This document shows positions 6,507 through 14,199 of a DNA stretch of 16,617 bases, one piece after another. Position 1 is the stretch's first letter; each line of letters begins with the position of its first letter. This DNA is from Bacillota bacterium. Lineage in GTDB: Bacteria > Bacillota > Clostridia > Acetivibrionales > JANLFN01. Location: the NCBI GenBank assembly GCA_023397675.1, contig JAEWTV010000096.1, positions 1 to 16,617 of the forward strand, in the 5' to 3' direction. The notes below the pieces were generated by a model. That model saw only the letters and a program-made list of their open reading frames with translations. It searched no databases and was not told the DNA's origin. The translations under genes and the position numbers were made by a program.

Positions 6507-8618
6507 TTATACGTTGAAAAGCATGTCTCCGTAAGTTGGCAGTGGCCAGATATCATCGCTTACTATTTCTTCAAGCTTATCTGCATCTACTCTTAAAGCT
6601 GACATAAGAGTGAATATTTCATCTCTGTAGAAACATGCATGGTCATAAGTGCTTCCTGAATGTTTTGAAGCCTTATCAAGCTTCTTTTCAAGTGAATCTA
6701 TATTCTTCTTGAAGGAAGCAGCGAGCTTGGAAGCTGTCTTTAAAAGATCTGCTTCAGCAGATACGTCAGCATCAATACCTGTTGCTTTAACGGAATTTAT
6801 AGTGTTAGCAAGATCTGAAACAAAAGTGATTGCAGCAGGGAGAATCTGGCGCTTAGATATTTCAAGAGCTGCAAGAGCTTCTATATTAATAGTCTTTACA
6901 TAGTTCTCGAGAGCTATTTCATAACGTGACTCAAGCTCAATTTTGCTGAGTACGTTATGCTTTTCCAGAATCTTAATATTCTTTGGAGCTACGAAAGCAC
7001 CAACTGCTTCAACAGTGTTACGGATGTTTGGAAGTCCTCTCTTTTCAGCTTCAGCAACCCACTCATCAGAGTAGTTGTTTCCATTGAATATGACTTTCTT
7101 ATGCTTCTTAACTATATCAAGGATTATCTTCTGAACTTCGCTATCGAAATCCTTCGCTTTTTCAAGTTTGTCAGCAATCTGTTCAAGAATTTCCGCAACT
7201 ATTGTATTGAGAATATAGTTAGGTGTAGCAACAGATGCAGATGAACCAACCATTCTGAATTCAAATTTGTTCCCTGTGAATGCAAAAGGTGAAGTTCTGT
7301 TTCTATCGGTAGAATCCTTTGGAAGAACAGGAAGAGTTGAAACTCCGATCTTAAGAACACCGCCGTCCTTACTGTTTAAGGCCTTACCTTTTTCAATCTG
7401 TTCAAGTATGTCTGCAAGCTGTTCTCCAAGGAATATTGAAATAATTGCCGGAGGAGCTTCGTTAGCACCAAGACGGTGGTCATTTCCAGGAGTTGCAGCT
7501 GATGCTCTGAGTAAATCTGCATATTCATCAACAGCTTTAATTACTGTTGTAAGGAATAAGAGGAACTGAGCATTTTCGTGAGGAGTTTTTCCTGGGTCAA
7601 GAAGGTTCTGTCCGTCATTGGAGGACATAGACCAGTTGTTGTGTTTACCTGAACCGTTAACGCCTGCAAATGGCTTTTCATGAAGGAGGCAAACAAGACC
7701 GTGTCTTAATGCAACTTTCTTCATTATTTCCATTAAAAGCTGGTTGTGATCGGTAGCTATGTTGGTAGTTCCGAATATTGGAGCAAGTTCATGCTGTGCA
7801 GGAGCAACTTCATTATGTTTTGTCTTTGCAGGAATACCTAACTTCCAGCATTCTTCATCCAATTCCTTCATGAAGGCAGATATTCTTTCTTTCAAAGTCC
7901 CAAAGTAGTGATCCTCGAGTTCCTGACCCTTTGGAGGCTTTGCGCCAAAGAGCGTACGGCCTGTATATATAAGGTCTTTACGCATATCATAGAGTTCTTT
8001 ATCAATGAGGAAGTATTCCTGCTCAGCACCAACAGTTGCAGTCACTCTGGTTGCAGTAGTGTTTCCAAATAATTTTAAAATTCTGATAGCTTGTTTTGAT
8101 AAAGCTTCCATTGACCTTAAGAGAGGAGTCTTCTTGTCAAGAGCTACTCCTGTGTATGAACAAAAGGCTGTTGGAATACAAAGAGAACCATCCTTGAAGA
8201 ATGCAGGTGAAGTACAATCCCAAGCAGTATAACCTCTCGCTTCAAATGTTGCACGAAGTCCGCCGGATGGGAATGAAGAAGCATCAGGTTCGCCTTTTAT
8301 CAATTCCTTGCCTGAAAATTCAGATATTACTTTACCGTCCGAAGTAGGTGAAATAAATGAGTCGTGTTTTTCAGCTGTGATTCCGGTCATTGGCTGGAAC
8401 CAGTGAGTGAAGTGAGTAGCTCCTTTTTCTATTGCCCAATCCTTCATTGCGTTTGCTACAACTTCTGCTACATCAGAAGTAAGAGGGAGCCCTTCATCTA
8501 TAGTCTTCTTTAAAGCTTTGTAAGTTGCTTTTGGAAGGCGTTCTCTCATTACTGCATCATTAAAAACGTTTGAACCGTAAATACCACTGAAACTTGATAA
8601 TACACTGGTGTTTTCCAT
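6507..8618 (-). CDS. glnN: Type III glutamine synthetase
   Basis: Cytoplasmic ATP-dependent synthesis of glutamine from glutamate and ammonia, the main route of ammonia assimilation. The 703 residues fit type III (GlnN, about 700), not the 440-470 residues of type I. Recognisable blocks: FPSGGLRATFEARGYTAWDC (116-135); GAEQEYFLID (197-206), metal-binding; KHNEVAPAQHELAPIFG (267-283), with glutamate- and metal-binding residues; PFAGVNGSGKHNNWS (316-330); GNDHRLGANEAPPAI (378-392); DRNRTSPFAFTGNKFEFRMVGSSAS (438-462), of the nucleotide/phosphate site. The C-terminal 230 residues are helix-rich, as in the type III group. The start is ATG at 8618, with AAAGGGG 10 bases upstream. It is monocistronic. 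The long upstream leader with two hairpins and a terminator suggests antitermination control by nitrogen status (see the leader entry). Confidence 0.97.
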   Translation of the reverse strand: MENTSVLSSFSGIYGSNVFNDAVMRERLPKATYKALKKTIDEGLPLTSDVAEVVANAMKDWAIEKGATHFTHWFQPMTGITAEKHDSFISPTSDGKVISEFSGKELIKGEPDASSFPSGGLRATFEARGYTAWDCTSPAFFKDGSLCIPTAFCSYTGVALDKKTPLLRSMEALSKQAIRILKLFGNTTATRVTATVGAEQEYFLIDKELYDMRKDLIYTGRTLFGAKPPKGQELEDHYFGTLKERISAFMKELDEECWKLGIPAKTKHNEVAPAQHELAPIFGTTNIATDHNQLLMEIMKKVALRHGLVCLLHEKPFAGVNGSGKHNNWSMSSNDGQNLLDPGKTPHENAQFLLFLTTVIKAVDEYADLLRASAATPGNDHRLGANEAPPAIISIFLGEQLADILEQIEKGKALNSKDGGVLKIGVSTLPVLPKDSTDRNRTSPFAFTGNKFEFRMVGSSASVATPNYILNTIVAEILEQIADKLEKAKDFDSEVQKIILDIVKKHKKVIFNGNNYSDEWVAEAEKRGLPNIRNTVEAVGAFVAPKNIKILEKHNVLSKIELESRYEIALENYVKTINIEALAALEISKRQILPAAITFVSDLANTINSVKATGIDADVSAEADLLKTASKLAASFKKNIDSLEKKLDKASKHSGSTYDHACFYRDEIFTLMSALRVDADKLEEIVSDDIWPLPTYGDMLFNV

Positions 8619-8709
8619 TTTTTAATATCCCCTTTCAAATTAATTTTCCGTAGGAAATAAATTATTTAAATTGTTTACAAATTGTATTCTTTTTAAAAGC
8701 GCCTTAAAT

Positions 8710-8718
8710 ATTATAGCA
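8710..8718 (-). promoter_or_regulatory. Possible second, attenuator-free promoter of glnN
   Basis: On the minus strand TGC plus a perfect TATAAT (plus-strand 8710-8715) forms an extended -10 downstream of the leader terminator. No convincing -35 is present. If used, it would give glutamine synthetase a basal supply that bypasses the attenuator. Confidence 0.4.
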
Positions 8719-8731
8719 ATTTTGAACAAAT

Positions 8732-8763
8732 AAAAAAAGTGTATCAAAATAAATTTGAAACAC
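8732..8763 (-). terminator. Leader terminator upstream of glnN
   Basis: On the minus strand GTGTTTCAAA and TTTGATACAC (plus-strand 8739-8763) pair as nine base pairs with one T-T mismatch around a TTTAT loop, followed by seven T (8732-8738). It lies about 115 bases before the glnN start. There is no minus-strand gene upstream for it to end, so it is best explained as an attenuator inside the glnN leader. Its 5' arm is also the 3' arm of the second leader hairpin at 8754-8778. Confidence 0.65.
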
Positions 8764-8836
8764 CTTTGTCAGTTCAAAATTTAATACTTTAAACGCCATT
8801 GTTTAAAAAGTAATACTTATTAACTTTTTATTCTTA
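8739..8836 (-). ncRNA. Candidate ANTAR-type attenuator leader of glnN
   Basis: On the minus strand, after a promoter at 8843-8871, the transcript can fold into two hairpins and a terminator. Hairpin 1 (plus-strand 8785-8812) has a 10-bp stem with a two-base bulge and the six-base loop AAUGGC. Hairpin 2 (8754-8778) has UUUGAA/UUCAAA plus AC/GU pairing, a three-base bulge and the six-base loop AAAGGU. Both loops have A at position 1 and G at position 4, the signature of RNA sites bound by ANTAR antiterminator proteins. Hairpin 2 shares 8754-8763 with the terminator, so the two cannot form together. That matches the known ANTAR mechanism, in which protein-stabilised hairpins block termination of nitrogen genes. 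No ANTAR gene lies in this window. The region is AT-rich, so chance pairing must be excluded. Confidence 0.6.
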
Positions 8837-8842
8837 TATAAT

Positions 8843-8871
8843 ATATTACTTTTTTTTTATAGAAAATGCAA
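8843..8871 (-). promoter_or_regulatory. Distal promoter of glnN leader
   Basis: On the minus strand TTGCAT (plus-strand 8866-8871), a 17-base spacer containing nine A, and TAATAT (8843-8848). Transcription would start near 8836, about 24 bases before hairpin 1 of the leader. Confidence 0.6.
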
Positions 8872-8998
8872 GCTGTAATTTTAAGAAATTCATATTTATT
8901 GTTAATAATATTTTACGATGGGTAAATTTACAGCATGGCATTTATAAATGCACAGTAGTAAAATATTATGTAATATTAGATTAAAGGAGCGTAATTTA

Positions 8999-10174
8999 TT
9001 GTCAGCAATAAATCTTGTTACAATAATATTAATAATAGTGCCGGTTATGCCTTTGATTTACGGAGCATATAAACATTTTACAAGGGAAAAGGTATTTTAT
9101 TCGATTTCTTCGGTGCTTGAAAACATTATGCTCATTCTGGGGCTTATTCTGTCTATTAGTCTTGTACGAATGATTTATTTTGAACACGAAAGCGGCTTTT
9201 TTAAGAGTGTTTATGATATTATCCCAAAAGCAATAAAAGCAGCCTTTTATGGGCGGGATGTATTTGTTTACATTATTAATGTACCTTTACTGCTGTTAAT
9301 ATATTTAGCTTTAATAAGAATTGTTACAAGACCCCTTTATAACCATGCAATAATTCCTTTCTCCGATTGGATTTACACAAAAGTAAGTTCAATGGGTAAT
9401 GTCGGAAGAAAAATTCTTGGAGTAATATCACAAATCCCGAAATCAATTTTTATCCTGCTTATTTCTGTACTTTTGCTTAATTTTTATAACTATTATAATC
9501 CTTCTCAGACTTTATCAAGGTGGATTAATGAGTCGTCGTTATATCAGGTAGTTTATAAAAATGCCATTTCGCCGGTACTTAACTCAAATATAGCAAAACA
9601 AATCCCGATTGTTTTGAATGATACATTTAGAAAGCAGGGCGCCCAAGGGGTATCGAGCCAAAACCCTGTTAATTTTAAAGGTAACCCGTTTGTTATACAG
9701 TATTTTAATGGGGTTACACTTGACCAAGCTATAAAATCAAATGCTGAAATAGATAACATGGCAAAAAAGATAGTGGGGAACGAGAAAGACAGCAGAAAGA
9801 AGGCAAAACTCATATATGTATGGATAACCAGAAATATAGCATACGACTATGAAAAAGTCGAGCTTGTAAACAAAGAGGCTCCGGGTGTCCAGTCGGGATC
9901 AATCATAGCTTACAATACAAGGAAAGGTATCTGTTTTGATTATGCTTCGCTTTATATTTCAATGTGCAGGGCGGTCGGCCTAAAGGTAAGAATGATAACC
10001 GGACTGGGTTATAACGGGGTTATATGGGGAGATCATGCATGGAATCAGGTATATTATAGTGAAGGCGGCAGATGGATCAATATTGATACTACCTTTGGAG
10101 TCAACGGTAATTATTTTGATAAGTCTGACTTTAATGTAGACCATAAAGACGCCGAGGTTCAGGGCGAATGGTGA
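8999..10174 (+). CDS. Membrane-anchored transglutaminase-like protein
   Basis: Membrane protein with a C-terminal transglutaminase-like (papain-fold) domain, of the kind that acts on proteins or peptides as a protease or cross-linking enzyme. Numbered from the TTG start, 391 residues: hydrophobic segments at about 3-24, 38-58, 86-108 and 148-163, a stretch of about 100 residues, and the catalytic domain at about 250-370. The triad is visible: Cys312 in GICFDYASLY, His346 in DHAWNQVY and Asp363 in NIDTTFG. The domain probably faces outside, given an even number of segments, but topology is inferred. The start is read as TTG at 8999 because AAAGGAG (8983-8989) lies 9 bases before it; an in-frame ATG at 8948 has no ribosome site and would add 17 polar residues. 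The gene converges on the His-rich gene, with 5 bases between stop codons. Substrate and partners are unknown. Confidence 0.88.
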   Translation: MSAINLVTIILIIVPVMPLIYGAYKHFTREKVFYSISSVLENIMLILGLILSISLVRMIYFEHESGFFKSVYDIIPKAIKAAFYGRDVFVYIINVPLLLLIYLALIRIVTRPLYNHAIIPFSDWIYTKVSSMGNVGRKILGVISQIPKSIFILLISVLLLNFYNYYNPSQTLSRWINESSLYQVVYKNAISPVLNSNIAKQIPIVLNDTFRKQGAQGVSSQNPVNFKGNPFVIQYFNGVTLDQAIKSNAEIDNMAKKIVGNEKDSRKKAKLIYVWITRNIAYDYEKVELVNKEAPGVQSGSIIAYNTRKGICFDYASLYISMCRAVGLKVRMITGLGYNGVIWGDHAWNQVYYSEGGRWINIDTTFGVNGNYFDKSDFNVDHKDAEVQGEW

Positions 10175-10179
10175 TAATC

Positions 10180-10497
10180 TTAAAGATATGCTTCTCTAAG
10201 GACTCCTTTGGCTGTATATTCAATATCCTCAGAGGTTTGTCCGGAAAACGAGTGCTCATGCAGGGCATTGGTTTCCAGTAACCCTTCGATATAGTGTATA
10301 TGGCCATTTTCGGTCTTTATAGGTAAACCGGTTATTCCGGAAAAATAATGCGTATGGTTGCTGTATGAAGAAATTCCGTAAAACGAATGGAAATGGAATG
10401 AGTTAATGCCTATAACCTTCTCTGTATAACCTACAATTCTATGCTTATGGATGTTTCTCATATCAGAGTCAAGCTTATATTTATGCATATGTGACAT
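10180..10497 (-). CDS. His-rich YmaF-like protein
   Basis: Small soluble protein of 105 residues resembling the Bacillus YmaF family, whose function is not established. Histidine pairs of the form HxH recur: HMHKY near the N-terminus, then HKH, HFH, HTH, HIH and HEH at intervals of about 15-20 residues, with aromatic or small residues between (HFHSFYG, NHTHYFSG, GHIHYIEG, LHEHSFSG). This looks like a repeated beta-strand unit that could bind metal; that is inference. There is no signal peptide or membrane segment. The start is taken as ATG at 10497, with GGAGG 9 bases upstream; an ATG two codons earlier (10503) is only 3 bases from that site. The gene is divergent from the response regulator and converges on the transglutaminase-like gene; no terminator separates the convergent pair. 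Confidence 0.8.
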   Translation of the reverse strand: MSHMHKYKLDSDMRNIHKHRIVGYTEKVIGINSFHFHSFYGISSYSNHTHYFSGITGLPIKTENGHIHYIEGLLETNALHEHSFSGQTSEDIEYTAKGVLREAYL

Positions 10498-10594
10498 TTT
10501 CATTATCCTCCATAAAAGCAGCTTGTTATTAAAATGCGTAAAATCCTGAGAAAATATTAGAGAAAAATATGTAAGTAAGCTCTTTTGGTAAATA

Positions 10595-10623
10595 TTGATT
10601 TTAAAAGCTTAAGGTTATAAAAT
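10595..10623 (+). promoter_or_regulatory. Sigma-A promoter of the two-component operon
   Basis: TTGATT at 10595-10600, a 17-base spacer and TAAAAT at 10618-10623. The start would be near 10630, just before GGAGG at 10635-10639 and the response regulator ATG at 10645. I see no clear direct-repeat operator next to it. Confidence 0.65.
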
Positions 10624-10644
10624 GAATTAGAAGCGGAGGCGTTT

Positions 10645-11340
10645 ATGCACAGTAAGCTGATATATGTAGTTGATGATGAACAGAATATACGAGACCTTAT
10701 AAAATCATACCTTATAAAGGAAGGCTATGACGTTGAGGTTTTTGCAGACGGTTCTGAAACATATGATAAATTCAAGGCTGTTCATGCAGATATGGTCATA
10801 ATGGATATAATGATGCCGGGGCTTGACGGATATGCCCTGTGCAGAGAAATTCGTAATATTGATGAGAGTGTTCCTATTATTATGGTTTCGGCGAAAGACG
10901 AGGAAATTGACAGGGTACTTGGGCTGGAACTGGGAAGCGACGATTATATATCAAAACCGTTTAGTCCAAGGGAACTTGTGGCAAGAGTAAAAAATATATT
11001 TAAAAGAATAAGGAATGAAGTACCTGCAGCCAATATTCTAAGGAGAGAGCTCAGATGCAAGGATGTAATGGCATATCCTGATGAGAGAAGGATTATTGCT
11101 GGTAGTAATGAGATAGAATTGACGGCTAAAGAGTTTGATCTGGTGATATACCTCATAGAAAACAGAAACAGGGTTTTAACCAGGGACCAGCTCATAACAA
11201 ATATTTGGGGATATGATTATATTGGGGATGCCAGAGCAATAGACGATCTTGTAAAAAGAGTAAGAAAAAAGCTTTCGGAAGCCGGCTCCATTCTTGAAAT
11301 AATAACTGTCTGGGGTTATGGCTATAAAATTTGTGATTAA
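10645..11340 (+). CDS. OmpR/PhoB-family response regulator
   Basis: Cytoplasmic transcription regulator switched on by phosphorylation from its partner kinase. The 231 residues are full length for the family. The receiver domain (about 4-120) has acidic Asp10-Asp11, the phospho-acceptor Asp54 in VIMDIMMPGLDG, Ser82 in MVSAKDE and Lys104 in YISKPFSP. The C-terminal winged-helix DNA-binding domain (about 135-230) contains ELTAKEFDLV, LTRDQLITNIWG, the recognition-helix stretch DARAIDDLVKRVRKKL and a wing ending VWGYGYKI. All key residues are present. It is followed 11 bases later by the kinase gene, with its own ribosome site, so the two are co-transcribed. The target genes cannot be told from sequence. 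The closest candidate is the divergent YmaF-like gene, which shares the intergenic region. Confidence 0.96.
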   Translation: MHSKLIYVVDDEQNIRDLIKSYLIKEGYDVEVFADGSETYDKFKAVHADMVIMDIMMPGLDGYALCREIRNIDESVPIIMVSAKDEEIDRVLGLELGSDDYISKPFSPRELVARVKNIFKRIRNEVPAANILRRELRCKDVMAYPDERRIIAGSNEIELTAKEFDLVIYLIENRNRVLTRDQLITNIWGYDYIGDARAIDDLVKRVRKKLSEAGSILEIITVWGYGYKICD

Positions 11341-11351
11341 CCGGAGAACCT

Positions 11352-12743
11352 ATGAAAATAAGTATTTCTTATAAAATAATAGCCTCATATTTCCTTATAA
11401 TAGTTACATCAATGGTAGCTGTAGGATTTATTTTTAATAATTTTGGAAGAAGCTATATGGAAAAGCAGGCAATAAAGTATCTTAAAAGCGATGCTTACGA
11501 TATTGAACAGATTCTTCTTAAAAACTCCGTCGATACCAACCAAAACATTCAGGACAGGTTAAGACAGTTAAGAGATGAAGTGAGAAGGGGAATCGGAACA
11601 ATTTCAAGTGACTGCATTATTTTTTCTTCTTCAAATATGAGGATTGTCTTTCCCAAAGATACCCCCGAAATAAACAGAATGAAGATGCTTTTTCTGCCTC
11701 AGATAAAGGAAAAGCTTGATAAACACGAAGACTCAAGCATTAATATAAAAATCAAGAATGCAGAGTATACACTCTTCTTGCATCCCGTTATACAAAAGGA
11801 CGGCAGCAGGATACAGAATTGGATATTGACATACACGCCTATAGCATCAATGAGGCAACTTAACCAGGGTATGTTTATGATGCTTTTGACAGCAATGGCT
11901 TTAACAAGTATTGTTGCAATAGTATTTGGCATTTTTATTGCAAGGTCCATAGCCAAACCTATTGTAAAGCTAAAGAAGCGTGCGGAACTTTTGTCAAACA
12001 GGGACTTTGACAGTAAGGTGGAAATCAGTACTGGGGATGAGCTTGAGGAACTTGCCAATACTATGAACAAAATGGCTGAAGTTTTGAAGCAATATGATGT
12101 AGGGCAGAAAAAATTCATCCAGAACGCCTCACATGAGCTTAAAACACCTCTTATGTCAATACAAGGTTATGCGGAGGGTATTAAGGATGGGGTATTCAAT
12201 GATAATTCACGGGCCCTTGATATTATAGTTGAAGAAAGCACAAGGCTTAAACGGATAGTGGAAGAAGTAATTTTCCTTTCTAAACTTGAGACCATAGAAG
12301 GTTTTTACAAGTTCAAAGCAACAGGCATAAACGAATTGATTGAAAAAAGCATTGATAAGATTAACAGTATCGCGCTTAAAAATAACATTGCCGTCGATAC
12401 AAAGCTTGGTAAAAATATAAGTTTATACATTGATGAGGACAAATTTATACAAGCCCTTATCAATGTACTTGGCAACTGTCTCAGGTATGCAAAAAGCAAG
12501 GTTACGGTTGCTGCCCAAACCAATGATAAAGATTATGAAATAGTAATTTCTGATGATGGTGATGGATTTGAAGAAAACGACCTTAAAAACATATTTGAAA
12601 GGTTTTATAAGGGAAGTAAGGGAGATACCGGCCTTGGAATGGCTATTACAAAAGTCATAATAGAGAAGCACAGGGGTACTATTTCAGCTTTGAATTCGGC
12701 AGAGGGCGGGGCCCAGTTTATAATAAGAATTCCGTTACAGTAA
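11352..12743 (+). CDS. HAMP-domain sensor histidine kinase
   Basis: Membrane sensor that phosphorylates the response regulator encoded just upstream. The 463 residues run: membrane segment 1 (about 7-29); an extracellular sensor region of about 140 residues (30-171) with no recognisable PAS or cache motif; membrane segment 2 (about 172-197); HAMP (198-250); HisKA with His261 in ASHELKTPLMSI; and the ATPase domain with the N box NVLGNCLRYA (Asn375), G1 DDGDGF (401-406) and G2 GDTGLGMA (424-431). All catalytic blocks are intact. The sensor region carries many Lys/Arg, Asp/Glu and Ser and gives no hint of the signal. The ribosome site is GGAG at 11343-11346, 5 bases before the ATG. A hairpin terminator follows. 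Confidence 0.95.
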   Translation: MKISISYKIIASYFLIIVTSMVAVGFIFNNFGRSYMEKQAIKYLKSDAYDIEQILLKNSVDTNQNIQDRLRQLRDEVRRGIGTISSDCIIFSSSNMRIVFPKDTPEINRMKMLFLPQIKEKLDKHEDSSINIKIKNAEYTLFLHPVIQKDGSRIQNWILTYTPIASMRQLNQGMFMMLLTAMALTSIVAIVFGIFIARSIAKPIVKLKKRAELLSNRDFDSKVEISTGDELEELANTMNKMAEVLKQYDVGQKKFIQNASHELKTPLMSIQGYAEGIKDGVFNDNSRALDIIVEESTRLKRIVEEVIFLSKLETIEGFYKFKATGINELIEKSIDKINSIALKNNIAVDTKLGKNISLYIDEDKFIQALINVLGNCLRYAKSKVTVAAQTNDKDYEIVISDDGDGFEENDLKNIFERFYKGSKGDTGLGMAITKVIIEKHRGTISALNSAEGGAQFIIRIPLQ

Positions 12744-12755
12744 GGTTATAGCAGT

Positions 12756-12787
12756 AAAAGGCCTTACACTTGCGTGTAAGGCCTTTT
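12756..12787 (+). terminator. Terminator after the two-component operon
   Basis: A perfect 14-bp stem (AAAAGGCCTTACAC at 12756-12769, loop TTGC, complementary arm 12774-12787) ends in TTTT. The T run is short on both strands, so it may work in both directions between the kinase and the convergent dinB operon. Confidence 0.8.
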
Positions 12788-12832
12788 CGGGGGGTGTTCA
12801 GCTGAACGTTATTATAATTATTGTATCGAAAA

Positions 12833-12934
12833 TTACCAAGGATGCTTCTGCTTAAAGGCTTCAGCTGTTTCTGTATATGTTTGTGATTCTTCTTCAAATT
12901 ATCCTTAAGGAACTATTATATTAATACCACCGTA
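12833..12934 (-). other. Possible decayed 3' end of a coding sequence
   Basis: In the gap after dinB, the minus strand reads YGGINIIVP, two stop codons separated by Gly, then FEEESQTYTETAEAFKQKHPW and a stop. The codon use and Glu-rich composition look protein-like, and the two stops could come from Glu and Tyr codons. No ribosome site or start codon accompanies it. I recognise no family. It may be chance. Confidence 0.2.
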
Positions 12935-12977
12935 TCAAATGTTTAAACAAATTATTATATTTTTTTTGAAAAAAATG

Positions 12978-14198
12978 TTATGTTCTGTCCATAAATACAT
13001 CTTCATACCATATTGAATTCTGGAGGCCTTCTGCAAGCACTGTTCCTCTTATAAGTGCATTATTTCCATATCTTTCGCGTAATTTGTCCATGCAGATATT
13101 TAGCTGCCTTTTTTTGTCCCGCTTCTCTTCATAAAAAATGGTGAGCTGTTCAAAATCTGCTGTATCACTCAGACCTGTCACTCTGACACCTATTTGACGG
13201 ACTTTTTGTTTGTTCCATATTTCGGCTGCAAGCTTTGACGCTGCAGAGTATATATCTTCAGTAAGATCTGTAGGGCATTGGAGCGTGGTCTGATGCTGTT
13301 GTGAGTTCAGGGCTGAATCCTTAAGGTGTATTTGTACAGTACGGCAGCACTTGTTTATTTCACGCAGCCTCTTTGCGACCTGTTCACTGTGTACCAATAG
13401 CATCACGTTTATTTCATCAAGAGTAAGCGCATCATTTGGCAGTGTGCTGCTGTTTCCTATGCCCTTTACAGGGTCCTGTACGCTTCGTACTTTTTCTTCA
13501 TCCATTCCATTGGCGTTCATCCACAGCGTTATCCCTATAATGCCGAATTTGTCCTTCAGCATTTGAAGCGGTGCCGCTGCAAGGTCACCGATTGTTTGGA
13601 TACCCATGGAATAAAGCTTTACGGCTGTTCTTCTGCCGACAAATATAAGATCTTTTACAGGAAGAGGCCATATCTTTGAATGAAGGTCTTCTGGATTTAT
13701 TACAGTTACCGCATCAGGTTTATTGTAATCGGAACCCATTTTAGCAAGTAGTTTGTTATAGGAAACTCCTATGGAAACCGTAAGACCTGTTTCCCTCCTG
13801 ATTCTTTCCCTTATGACATGGGCTGTATGTTCAGGGGTACCGAACAGCCTTTCACAGCCTGTATAGTCAATAAATGCTTCGTCAATCCCGTAGCGCTCCA
13901 TAAGGGGTGAATACTGCCTTATTATAGACATTACATGGTTTGACATCCTAAAGTACAGCGGAAACCTTGCTTTGACGAAGCTTATATCCGGGCATAAATC
14001 CCGTGCATCCTTTAACGGCATACCCGCTGTAATACCAAATTTTTTTGCGGGCCGTGAAGCAGCAAGAACTATTCCGCATCGTGCATCGGGATTGCCTGTA
14101 ACAGCAATAAGACTGTCATAGTTATATTTTCCTCCACTTTCCACTATTTCGCAGCTGGCATAGAAGGAATTTAAGTCAATATGAAATATGCTTCTCAT
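12978..14198 (-). CDS. dinB: Y-family DNA polymerase IV
   Basis: Error-prone translesion DNA polymerase acting on stalled replication forks. The 406 residues are full length. The palm begins HIDLNSFYASCE with catalytic Asp8 and the steric-gate region Phe12-Tyr13. The second catalytic pair, Asp106-Glu107, lies in YGIDEAFIDYTG, where the usual Ser before Ile is Gly104. SIGVSYNKLLAKMGSDYNKPD (142-162) is the conserved palm/thumb block; the little-finger domain covers about 240-350. QLTIF at 351-355 fits a beta-clamp-binding motif. The small gene upstream ends one base before this ATG, its TAG followed by TATG, so the pair is probably translationally coupled. A perfect LexA box lies at the promoter of that operon, so SOS induction is expected. 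The region does not show which Bacillus-type paralogue it corresponds to. Confidence 0.95.
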   Translation of the reverse strand: MRSIFHIDLNSFYASCEIVESGGKYNYDSLIAVTGNPDARCGIVLAASRPAKKFGITAGMPLKDARDLCPDISFVKARFPLYFRMSNHVMSIIRQYSPLMERYGIDEAFIDYTGCERLFGTPEHTAHVIRERIRRETGLTVSIGVSYNKLLAKMGSDYNKPDAVTVINPEDLHSKIWPLPVKDLIFVGRRTAVKLYSMGIQTIGDLAAAPLQMLKDKFGIIGITLWMNANGMDEEKVRSVQDPVKGIGNSSTLPNDALTLDEINVMLLVHSEQVAKRLREINKCCRTVQIHLKDSALNSQQHQTTLQCPTDLTEDIYSAASKLAAEIWNKQKVRQIGVRVTGLSDTADFEQLTIFYEEKRDKKRQLNICMDKLRERYGNNALIRGTVLAEGLQNSIWYEDVFMDRT

Positions 14199-14199
14199 A

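Noticed and set aside
11699..12118. Minus-strand open frame of 139 codons
   Set aside because: It is a shadow of the histidine kinase, whose domains are continuous on the plus strand.
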